This document shows, piece by piece, positions 34,591-45,545 of a stretch of 64,000 bases of DNA. The notes beneath the pieces are model-generated. The model saw only the letters and a program-made list of their open reading frames with translations. It ran no database searches and was not told the origin of the DNA. The stretch covers positions 151,393-215,392 of the forward strand of contig QANU01030108.1 of assembly GCA_003254905.1 (NCBI GenBank). Direction: 5' to 3'. Position numbers and translations under genes: made by a program. This stretch comes from Nissolia schottii. Taxonomy: Eukaryota > Streptophyta > Magnoliopsida > Fabales > Fabaceae. The first letter of the stretch is position 1. Every line of letters starts with the position of its first letter.

Positions 34591-36120
34591 CAATCCCCAT
34601 TCACCTACAATGATTAATAGTTTGAACTTGTTTTACCGGAAATTATGTCAACTCACATTATATTTATTATTGCATGAGATTTTAATAGTGTAAACTCCAC
34701 TAAGATCTCATGTAATAATAAATGAAGTGTGAGTCAACAAATGTTTTATTACAAAATAAATACGGATAACATTTCTCTAACCAACCTATGGTTAACTAAC
34801 TGCTGTCTGAAACTAAACTAACAAACAAACTAGCTGATCACAACAAATTAAGGGGCTTATTGGAGAGGCATTGCTCTCTTTGGCCAATACAGTCTTGATT
34901 GTGAGAGGAGGGAGGACAGGAGCATCAAATTCGATGCGGCTAAAAATAGCCTACATATTACCCCCGTTTAATAAATAAAGTGACTAAAAAATGAATGGTG
35001 CATTCGAATTTGTCGCTAAAAATCGTCACTATCCCTTCTTTTTTCTGCACTAGGTCACATAACTTGTGATTGAGACAATTTTAAAGTTATTTTAATAGGT
35101 AGTGTTGTCACTTAATAAATGTAGTTTATTATTATTATTTTTTGATTCTATTTTATGTGGGGCCAAGTTGGAAAGCTATGCCACCGCGGGCCACTGCCCT
35201 TACGAGTTCCTAACAAACAAACTAGTTGTCAAAATGGCAATCAGACTATCAACCATAATTAAGTAGAGAGATTGATTTGTAGTTACAAATCTATCTACTC
35301 AACTTCAAGCACACTCACGATAAAATGAATTAACTTTATATTAGGTATCAAAATTATGAAACAGTTTAACATATTAAGAGGAAGAAGACAAATACAATTT
35401 GAATTCTCTCTTCATGCATACTCAGATTTTAAGATTGATTTAAGTTTTCTTTCACATTTTATTCAAGATAAACTCATTAACTCTATTTTTAGTGTACCTA
35501 AAAACAAATGCAGTAAACTTATGTCTATTTCAGTCAAAAGTTAATAGTTCAATTAATATTTTCCTTCATATTAAGTTAAGAGGTCATGTATTTAATTTCT
35601 GTAAAAATAATAATAATAATAATAATAATAAATACACAATCAATAATCTCTATATCAAAGGTTAATATAGAGTGAGGGGACACATAACCAAATAGTTGAT
35701 GTGGTTTCGGTTTGTGGAATGAAGTATACTGTTTGATTTAGACACTCAATCTTATTATCATGTCTGCTGAGGTTTATAGATTATTACAATGAGTTCAAAA
35801 TGACTAGTTCGGCAAAGACGAAACATCACAGTTGGGGTAAAAAAAACTAATGTCCATTACAAGAAATTTTCAATTTAGTATATATCAATTGCAGTCTACC
35901 CAGATAGCTAGCTTCCCATGGAAAGTCTCAAAACCTGAGACGTAATCATTTCCTCCCTAACTTTTTCTCTACTAATAGAAGATATTAACAACTTTGATTA
36001 AAAAATTAAAAAGGAGAACTTCCATAAGCATGACTTAATAAGAAGTACTAAGAACTTATTTGCATAACTCTATTAAACAAAAACAGAATCCCCACATCAT
36101 GGGCCTCTAGCCCTCTTAGC
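34591..36120. other. Intergenic sequence
   Basis: No gene recognised. An inverted pair at about 34660-34745 ('attattgcatgagattttaa' and its partner) suggests a small MITE. (AAT)n at about 35609-35632. Confidence 0.45.
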
Positions 36121-36231
36121 TTCCCTACACTAATGCTCTTAGTTTCCACTCTTGTTCCCTCTTCTTTCACATCCCCATCATTTTCAATACACTCACCAAC
36201 CCTGCTAGATCATATTCCATAACACTTTGCA

Positions 36232-36330
36232 GGCAAGTTTTTTCGTGTTCTTGATTGCTATGTGTCTCTACATACCCTTTTTGTTTTATAGCATATGAGG
36301 AAATGTGTTCTAGTAAATTTTCAATTTCAG
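36232..36330 (+). other. Possible 5'-UTR intron with GC-AG boundaries
   Basis: 'tttgcag|gcaagtttt' at 36231-36232 would be a GC-type donor with perfect extended consensus, and 'tttcaatttcag' ending at 36330 a good acceptor, 12 bases before the start codon. Inference from motifs only; the 5' exon is not otherwise supported. Confidence 0.35.
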
Positions 36331-36342
36331 GGGAAGTCTCAC

Positions 36343-36660
36343 ATGGGTTCATCAAATGAAGGAGAGGGACATGGAGATCACAAAAAAAGAAGCAGGTGGA
36401 TGACAAAGCCACACTTGATTCTTTTCTTCTTGTCTTTGTTGTTGGTAAGCATAGCAGGAGGTTCTGTTCTTGGATGGTGGCTATACAAATATCACCCAAC
36501 AAATAGCCAGCTATGGATGGTACCCTTTGGCTTCGTTCTCTTCCTTACACCAATCATTGGCTTTTTCTCCTTGGTCATCCCTGACTTATGTGTTTCCAAA
36601 ACTGATCCAGTGGATGATGTCTCACCTTGTGATCCAAAGAGATTATCTTCGCATGTGTAA
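36343..36660 (+). CDS. Small two-pass membrane protein, 105 residues
   Basis: Start chosen at MGSSNEGEG because a likely splice acceptor lies just upstream; the open frame continues 16 codons further up. A charged N-terminus (HKKRSRW) precedes two hydrophobic segments, about 24-46 (LILFFLSLLLVSIAGGSVLG) and 57-80 (LWMVPFGFVLFLTPIIGFF), joined by YKYHPTNSQ, and an acidic tail with two Cys. The pattern suggests a small plant membrane protein with a short loop between its segments. I do not recognise the family. The amino-acid composition and a clean frame support a gene. Confidence 0.75.
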   Translation: MGSSNEGEGHGDHKKRSRWMTKPHLILFFLSLLLVSIAGGSVLGWWLYKYHPTNSQLWMVPFGFVLFLTPIIGFFSLVIPDLCVSKTDPVDDVSPCDPKRLSSHV

Positions 36661-39600
36661 GCTGTTTTGTAACAAGTTCTCTTCTGTTTTCATTCGAGCC
36701 GTGTTATTGTGGGACACTGTGCCTACTCATTACTTATTTACTGTTAAATTAGATTTTAATGGGACTACACTTTAATGACATCTCATTCCATGGTAAATGA
36801 TGTATGATTGGGTACGTTGTCCCACAATAACTGAGTACGCGTAGCATTTCTCTTTTTGTTTTCCTGCTTTTAAGAGGAGTGGTGCACCCTCCATGATTTT
36901 ATGGTTCAAGCTGGAAAATAGTTATCATCATTTAGGAAAGTTCCTTCTGCCAATTTTTGTGTATAAATCTGTTTTAGACTATCCTTGGTGAATGTTGAAA
37001 GTGGGCACTAACTACAAGCTTGATTCAATTGTTTTCTTGAGTATTAATTAGACTGAATTTCATGATCTTGTAATAGTTTCTTTGAATTAATTAAATGTAG
37101 GACAGTTCCATCAATTTTTAACATCTGTTCACTTTATTCCATTTTCTAGTTTACTGAAGATATTAGTTATCTTAGCACATAACAACAGGGGTAGTCGATA
37201 TCTGGAGCCAAATTTCCCAGTTTTAATATTGTGAAATATATTTTTTTAATATAATTTTGAGGAAAAAATAGGTATAGCCTAATTGAGAATATCTATAAGA
37301 ATCTAGGTCATTTATGTGATGTGGAAGCTGCAAGGGGTAGGCATGTCAAACTCACAGATGCTCCCCTCCCCAGATTCTACAATCCAATTGGAATTGACTA
37401 CTAGGCTCATATGGTGGTTTAAGTCTTTGTAAACAAATGGTAGATAGCTTTCAAGATTAGTGTGTTTCTCCAACCTTCCCCTAATTCTCTATTAACTTCC
37501 AAAGAGATGACTTTGCTTTCCAATAATACAACCATTTGTTTTGTTAGTTTGCAATTTATTACATATTTTTGATGGAAATATAACTTCTTTTTTTGTTATT
37601 TATGTCTAAATTGTCATTTGACATTAAAATTGATGTTAAAATGTACCTTAATATGATTTTATCAAATGTATTAAAACGAGTTTAACCTAAAACTCAATGT
37701 TATACCTTTCAATTTAAACTTTTCTAACGCCAAGCGTGCACGGCAAGTAACCAATCAAATGCTACCACAATTCAACCCCCAGTCTACCGAAGTTTCCATG
37801 GAGGAAAAAACAAAAAGAAAAGAAAAAAGAAAAAAAAAAGGCCATTCGAAGACACATTTCATGTAATATTTATATTTAAATCCTTCCGCATGTCATTCCC
37901 CGAAAGGATTAGAAACGTTTCTGAAGTTACTGAATTCTCCAAATAGTAAGTGGCTATAATTACAACTACTTAATATTTTTTTTTAGACTATGAATTATTT
38001 CCCAAATTCAGTCTATTTGAATTTGAATAAATCATGTGTTCAATAGCACAACAAAGTGGATGTGGACGTAGACATCAGAAATTGGAAAATGGAAATCAAC
38101 TCCACAATGCATTGTGTATCCATTTTCATACAGCAAGAAGTGCCGAAAACATAGCATAGTGGATAATATCGATGTCCACAATCTAGCGAGCATGCTTAAT
38201 ATAGGTGGAAGAGGTCCTGACCAAAAAACAAAAAGGAGATCTTACCCCTCCGGAAAAAAGAAGGAATTAAAAAACTTTTACTGTAATAACACTTTATTTT
38301 ATTTAAAAAACCAAAAACAATGATTATAGAATTTATTTTACTTTTAAGAAAGGGTAATTTCTGTCCCACCATTAAGGAAACTCGCTTTACGCTTTTTTAT
38401 TTTTATCCAAGAGTATTGATATATTTTCCTTATGAGTACTAATGGTCTTCCAAAGAATTACTGCTACCCGATTATGGCATGAGTGATGCCTGTGGAGGTA
38501 ACCCTTCACCATGTTCAAGGCAGAAAATTAATGCCTGCATAATTATGTTTGTAAGAATGTCTATCATATATTCAAAAGTGACTCATCTGAAGATCGTGTG
38601 TTTGATCCACGCTCACCGCATTTTTTATTACCATAAAAAAAAAAATGTCTCATTCAATAGTTTGTTTGAGAATCTCTTTAAAAATTATGAAGAAATAGTC
38701 TACGTAAATAAACCCTCAAAGTTCGGAAATTATCGTATATGGCTAGCTTCAAGTTCTAGGTTTTTCTTTTAAAAGGAAGTTCTAGCTTTATTTTTTTAAC
38801 AGAACTAAAAAGATTAACTCTATATACTTTTGGCCCTGCCAAATTTTTTATCCTAGTTTAGCCTCTGCACTAACATAAAACATGCCTTGAGTTTCAAAAC
38901 AAACCGAGTTTCAACACTTTTTCTTTTGAATACAGCAACCGATCCTAATTTAGTGGCTTCTGCTTTAATAACCTTCATAAGTTTTTTCTTTTTCGAGAAA
39001 TTGTCTTTGATTATTAATCAAAGTTTGACTATTAGTCAAAGACAATAGTATGATTGCAACAGAGAAACTAGTACAACATAGCCTGAACCCCAATGCTTGT
39101 AATCCAGCATGTTTCAGTATCTTATTAAAAGGGAAAATATCTTATACCCCAACGAAAAACAAGAGTTTCAAATATTCCCCTTTCCATATTGTGCATCTTG
39201 TTGGTTGAGACCTAAGAACGTGACCAATGTTGGGAGATAAAGTAGAATGTCTCTTGTGACTCCTTAAAGTCAATTTCGTTTGTGTTGTGAGAAAGATAAA
39301 AAACCATAGTGACATCATTTTGCTCCCTTCCCAGTTCTCACTTCACCTCATTTTCCAACAGTTTCATTTAATCTCATACGGTCAAATTTTGGACTCGACA
39401 ATGCCTTGGCAAGTGTAATATATTTGGATCAACTGTTGAACTCGTTTTACAATGGATATCATCGTTATTAAGATAGAAACCAAAAATCCAAAATAAGAAA
39501 ATGCACTACCTGATGAAAGTTCCACTGTAATCAATCAATTCCACACAAAGGCAGTAGCCTACAACAGAATTTCGTAGAATGGTGCAATAATAGACAGGTC

Positions 39601-39960
39601 AAACACTAGGACAGAATTTTGTACTTCCAAAAGTAAAATACAGATTTCGTCCCCTTCGATGACAGGTTCTTAAACGAATTACTATAAGAAGTTTGCACTA
39701 GTTAAAAAGTTTGAAGTAGAAATATTTTATTGGAAGAGTAAGCTTTTGAAATTTCCAATGTAGTGAAGGCATTAGAAACAATCAAATATTTCTGCTTTAG
39801 ATTTCTTGACAAAGGCCCTACCCTAAGAATAATAATCAATACTAACTGAATAAAAGATTGCATGTACACATCTACTAGACAAACTCTCTTGACCTTAAAA
39901 CATCCACAACCAAACACAACGCAATATTTTCATGCCCTACGCTGAAATTTTATGAAGTAA
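36661..39960. other. Intergenic sequence, no gene recognised
   Basis: About the first 400 bases may be the 3' UTR of the small membrane protein gene. The remainder is AT-rich; 38484-38650 has a pol III box-B-like 'gtgtttgatccacgctcac' followed by an A-rich tract, possibly a decayed SINE. No conserved coding sequence seen. Confidence 0.45.
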
Positions 39961-40019
39961 GCAGAAAATGACATCAATTATTGATGAAAAAAGGCCCAAA
40001 CCTATAAGCTCACTGCGCC

Positions 40020-43000
40020 TCACACATCAACATCTGAACGTGTGGGGAACTCAATGCCCCTTAGTGCAGGTACGTTGTCTAAATCCTCCCTTGAAAACAA
40101 TGGAAGCAACCATAGGGCCTTCTTTGTGCCAAACACCTTGTAAAGCAAGAGCCAAAACAGATGGAAAAATATATGGTAAGAGTAAGCTATATTCGCAAGC
40201 TATTAGTTCAATTAGAGATCATGAGACTACAGGATTTACTAATGAGCACAAGACTTTATTTCATGTTAGATTACATTAAAATTGTCGTATTATAAGCATT
40301 ATTTGTACATTTCCTCTTGGTTTTTTCTTATATTAGTCTTTAGAAACAAAAACTAGTTTCAAAACACAACTTCCTCCCACAAGTTATAAGCACAGAAAAC
40401 TTAGGAATCAATGTCTACAATCCATATTATTACAATTATTCCATCTAATTTAACTCATAGAACCAAACTCCCCAAGAAAGCCTGTGAAACAATTCATTAT
40501 CATACTCCCTCCAGTCTATTCTAAGTGTCATTTTAGCCAAATGCACGGGTATTAAGAAATCTAAAATCAAGAGTGATTTAAAGAATAAGTTTACTAAAAT
40601 ACCCTTATTTAATTTGGTTAAAATGTTTCATAATGAATAGAGGGAGACAGATAATATTGAAAACTTACTATTTTCAAAAAGTAATAAATTAGAAGTACAA
40701 TTGTAAACATAACAATAAATTTTTCCTTGAAAAGTGATAATGACAGATAATTTGGACCCCCAAAAATTGGTTAAAGTGATAGTTAAAATAAACCGGAGGG
40801 CGTATGTTTGGTGGTTATACTTCATACACTTGGTGGAACAGATAAGATGCAAGACAGCATATCTTGATATGCATAAAGGGAGTGTCCATCAGGGCTAATT
40901 GCGACTTGAGCAAGAAATGACAATAAAGCAATGATTTTTTTTTCAATTAATCCTAACTCATGAATCAGATATGTAACGTCAAATTCCCAAATTTATGAGC
41001 TAAATTGTTCAAAAAAGTTAATTTTATAGTATTACAATATTTTGGAATGTTTTGCTACTTGATATTTGATATTACCTGCTCAAAATTCTTCTTCCTGCCG
41101 AGGTCATATCTCCACCTGACTCCCTTTCTCTTTTCGTAAACCTAAAACATCATTTTCCCAAAAAAATCATTTTAGAGAAAAGAAGACATTAAGCTGCTTG
41201 TTTTATACAGCAATGCCTAATTTTCAAAATTATCTGGTAGTTAGTGAATGGGGCCTATTAGAAAATTGAGTTTGGCCTAACTCAACCCCAAAAGCTAGCT
41301 CAACGGGTAAGGATTGCCTTAGACTAATAAATATTTGGTAGGCCATTACTCCAAGCAATGTGAGACTTAATAGGGCCTTCATCATAGTTGAAGGTAAATG
41401 TGTCAATGAGGAACAGATAATTGAGTCAACACATCCTTGAAACAAACACAGCCCCAAGTACATAACCATCTTACTGTAATCAGGGATGAACTAATGAACC
41501 TCATGATTCTGTTGTCAAGGCTTGAAAATAGCCTGACATATCTACCATGTCAAGAGCACAAGAACAGGCCGGGTTTTAGACACAAATTAACAATACCCTA
41601 ATGTATGTCGGACAATAGCATTACCATATACCATTTCAAATAGGGTAACAAGAAGATAACATTGTATTGGTTACCTCTACTGAAGTTGTGTTGCTTAACA
41701 GAAGAGAAATATGCATGACTACGAAACAGAGAAGACTCAGCGCAAAGGCAAAATTAAGAACTGCATCAAGGCATACAATCTGTAAGAAACATTAATAGTT
41801 ATGAGAATGCAATAAAATCTAGTTAGATTAACTTGATTGATATTAGCAGGATACTTAAACTTACTAGAAGCCAAAAAGATTACAGCAAAGCCCCCAGGAG
41901 ACACTGAACGATCCTTGGCTCCACTGAAGAATTTGATAAAACTAGGGACAAGAGCTAAGCAATCCAGTGTTGTCTCGAGAAATGTATACAACTATCAGTA
42001 GATAGGGCAGAGAGAAATGAGTTTGGGTAAAACAAAAACAAAAAAGAGTAGCATGCCATTTATCCCTTTTCCAACTAGACCACCCGAGCTCCCCCATTTT
42101 CTTCTAACATATTGTTTTTTCAAATTGCTTTCTGTTCAATAGAGCAGTAAATGGAAATCATCAAGCCTCACTTTAATTTCAGCATTGAATTCACCTCTCA
42201 CATACTGTCACGAAAGGGATACGCGTGTTTCACTAGTTATTGCATCGTATAATTTGATGCAAAGGAAATGGATTATGGTGTTGAAAAGTTAAAATTTATC
42301 ACCACACTAGTCTTCTTAAAGGTCGAAGAGTAAAGGCAAAATCCCCAAGCCTCTAACTTTAATTTCAGTGTTAAATAATGTATTTCCCATATACCGCCAG
42401 TCTGTCACAATAGGGGTAGGTGTTAGACGAGTTATTTCATTGAATAGTTTGATGCAGAAGCAATGGATATTATGGAATTGATGAGTTAAATTCTATCACT
42501 TGACTACCGGAAATGTGGACCAAAAACACAGAATAAATAAACTAGTAACTCTGGAGGCATGGATCGAAGGTGAAGTAAAGGTGACTAAACTTGATGATCA
42601 CTGAAATATATGAACTGGAGGGAAGGATATTCCAAACTTGCTTCTAGCAACAATTAGTGATAAGGAGGAACAGAAGATATAATATTTTACCAAGAAGAGC
42701 AGGAAATACTTGTAGTTACGCGCTCCAACACAATTCACGACCCAAATACAATGATGGTCCATCTTAAGAACACACTTTTGGCCTACAAATATGAGAAAAA
42801 GAATAACCAAAGACGGCTTTATCTTTCATTTCGTTACATAACCTTAACAAAGACAGACAAATAAATGCCTACACTTCCTATTTCAAACTTAGATAGAGCA
42901 ACTATGGCAAAGAATAGGAGGCATAAATAAGGAAAAGAAGGCTTGAACTAACCCAAATCAGAAATTAAACGAGTAAACCTTCAAATCAGTCCTCAAGGTC

Positions 43001-43627
43001 AAGTTCTCTCCAAGTATGGAAAGTATGAGAGTTTGCTCGAAACTAAACAGATTGGGAATAATGTAGTGAAGTAAAGAGAGAGACATACAAACAGAGCAGT
43101 GATGGCAACGGGGTGGCTTGGCATTTTGGCATCGGGCACAATACACCGTAGACGTGGAGGGTCTTGTTGTCTGCAAATGCGATCCGTTGGATGAAGACGA
43201 AGCTTCAGGAGCAACTTGAGATGAGAGCGAAACAGGAGTAGCAGCAGCTTCCAAATTGTCCTCCGCTGACAGCGGCAAGGGGCTCCAATTCTGAGGGACG
43301 GAACCAGGGTCGTTGAGAACCACCATGAAGTAGGACCAGGTTAACAGTACAAGCTGCAAAGAGGAACAAAGTGTTGCATTTAGGTTGAATATTGAATTTG
43401 GAGAGAGAATAAAAAGAAGAACGAAGGGGGGGGGGACTGACGAGGACGTGAAAGAGGAAGAGGATGAAGAAGGCGATGAGGGAATGGGAATGGAACAAGG
43501 GAGGGCCCCAGGTGAGTAAAACGACGGCGTAGTAGGTGAGAGCAACGATAGCGGCGAACAAGAGGATCATGAAGTAGCCGAGAACGCGGAGGCCAGAGCA
43601 GAGCTTGAACAAGTTTATGTGATCCAT
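40020..43627 (-). CDS. DHHC-type protein S-acyltransferase (palmitoyltransferase), 7 exons
   Basis: Minus-strand exons 43442-43627, 43089-43353, 42691-42782, 41865-41991, 41675-41760, 41076-41141 and 40020-40136 splice in phase to a 312-residue protein. It attaches palmitate to Cys of target proteins at membranes. Two membrane segments (about 15-37 and 51-73) precede the Cys-rich domain ([19 protein letters not shown]) with the catalytic D159-H-H-C162 in [20 protein letters not shown]; two more follow (about 175-200 and 222-245). The canonical TTxE motif reads NTTSVE, and the C-terminus has NFEQVFG. Sequence is closest to the Arabidopsis PAT13/14 type. All boundaries are GT-AG; exon 7 follows a weak ttacaag acceptor. 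Confidence 0.93.
40505..40802. mobile_element. Stowaway-like MITE in the last DHHC intron
   Basis: The left end reads ctccctccagtctattctaa; the right end, reverse-complemented, reads cgccctccggtttattttaa. Both are Stowaway (Tc1/mariner) ends, and both are flanked by TA. An inner 'aatagagggag' at about 40637-40647 looks like another such end, so two MITEs may be nested or joined. Confidence 0.65.
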
Positions 43628-44244
43628 TACTCGAATTCCAATTCGACCACTAACTGCGTAGTTGTTTGTGATGAAGTTTGGGAGTGGAAGATGGAAGGAC
43701 CTTCTTATTATACTTGCTGTTGTTCTGCTTCGTCGTGCAGGGAACAGTCGTTTCCAGATATCGGAAGCCAGAATGACGGATTCGATTCACTTCGACGACG
43801 ATCCCAATTCCGATGGTTTCTGTGTTTGGATGAGAAATTGCGTTTCCGCTTGGGGTAAAGGGGGAAACCAAAGGTAGAGTGGTATCAAATAGAATTTTTT
43901 TTTTTTTTTTTATAATTATGATCAAATAGAATGAGAAAAGAAAATATGATTTGTATAACTCATTTTTCTTCTTTTCATGACGGGTTTTATGATGCCTTAA
44001 AAAAAAAAGTTATGGTATTTGAATAATAAAATAAGGATAACGTATAAAATATAATAATTTTTTTATTATATATGAATCTCACATACTTATTATATTATAC
44101 AATAATTTTATGTATAATTGTTCACTTTTATTTTCTATGTAAAATATCTCTAAAAAAAAGAAATGGTGGGTTTCATGATTTTGTAAGCTAGTTATTGGAT
44201 GTTTGAAGATGTATAAACTGATTTAAATCAAATACTATATTTAA
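43628..44244. other. DHHC gene promoter region and AT-rich DNA
   Basis: The first 200 bases upstream of the ATG are of mixed composition and likely carry the 5' UTR and promoter. A T run at 43895-43910 follows. A MITE-like AT-rich block lies at 43995-44140, related in its left half to 15193. No TATA box assigned. Confidence 0.4.
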
Positions 44245-44250
44245 AATCAG

Positions 44251-44523
44251 GGTTAAATATATTTTTAGTCTCTGAAAAAATTAAAAATTTTGTGTTTTAT
44301 TTTTAAAATAAATTGTTAGAAAATAGTTTGTAGGATTTCATTCATAGTTAAGATGGGTCCTTAGTCACAGTTAACTTGGACACATGGCAATGAATATACT
44401 GTCATGTGACTAAGTTAACTAACTGTCTATCCTAGTGACATAAACTATTTTCTAAAAAAAAAAACTTTTCAAAAATCAAACACAAAATTTATAATTTTTT
44501 AGGAGTTAAAAACATATTTAACC
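44251..44523. mobile_element. Foldback MITE with 'ggttaaatatatttttagtc' ends
   Basis: Begins ggttaaatatatttttagtc and ends with its near reverse complement 'aaaaacatatttaacc'. The arms match over about 110 bp, around a centre with 'gtcacagttaac' and 'gttaactaactgtc'. Same end style as the elements at 3496 and 27586, but a diverged subfamily. Flanks contain ttaaaat on both sides, a possible duplication. Confidence 0.7.
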
Positions 44524-45089
44524 ATTAAAATTATATATATATATATATATATATAAAATAAAATTTGAATTAAATTACAAATTTTATCAAAAAATTAATT
44601 TAGTTTTATTAATTTATATTTTTATACCCTTATAATATCTTATCTTTTAAAATGAGCCCGTAACTCAATAATGGACTACAAGAAGAAACGAAAGAAAGAA
44701 GCAGGCCCAACCCAGCAAATTCCATTATCTTACCGAAAACAAATTCAAAATAGCCAGACCAACAAAACAAAAGTCCAAAATCAAGACCAAAAACCCAAAA
44801 CAATTTACAAATCATAAGCTAGTGAAATTACGTTAAACAAAAACAAAATAGGTTGTTATTTGTATTACAGAAATGTCATGCTTACACCACTTTCACCGTC
44901 ATATTTTGTACATCGCAGTTAATGCATATTTTTTCTCTCCTCTCACTCACTCTCCATCACGTTCTTCTTCTCCTTCTTTTTGTCTTTTTTATTTTTGTCT
45001 CTTTTCCCCCTCAATCTCTCTTCATTTTTTCTTCTTTGCAAGATATTATGAATACCAGAATTTTCACTTTTATTTTTATCATGTTCTTT

Positions 45090-45545
45090 ATGTTTAGTTA
45101 TTCACAAGTTTGTACATATTTATAAAATAATTTGTGCATTTTTTTCAAAAATGTGTGCATTAATGTATCAAAATTTTATTATTTATCTTCGTTTTTGTAG
45201 CTGTCATATTATTTATTTTTGGTTGTTCACAACTTAGTGTATATGTATAAAAAAATTTGTGCATGTGAGCACCTTTTCTTCTTTGTCTTTGTTTTTGTTT
45301 TAGTCATATTTTTTATTTCTAGTTGTTCAAAAGTTTATACACATCTACAAAAAAGTTTGTACATACTTATTGAAAAGTTTGTATATGTGAATACCAAAAT
45401 TTTCTTTTTTTTCGTTTTCATTTCATTTTTGTTTTATTCTTTGTTTTTGTTTGTTAAAAATTTCACGCACGTGAGTTTAAAAATTTATACATTTATTTTA
45501 AAATATTTGTATATAATAAAAAGTAAGTTTACATATTTAGAGTGT
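45090..45545. repeat. Degenerate 'aagtttgtacatat' repeat tract
   Basis: Loose repeats of 'cacaagtttgtacatat', 'aatttgtgcatgtgagcacc' and 'aaaagtttgtatatgtgaat' in an AT-rich setting. The reverse complement is similar to the repeats in the hnRNP intron at 1659-1915, so both probably belong to one family. Open frames across it are an effect of composition. Confidence 0.5.

Noticed and set aside
38484-38650. tRNA or SINE candidate with a box-B-like motif
   Set aside because: No convincing box A, no cloverleaf and no target duplication; left as a possibility only.
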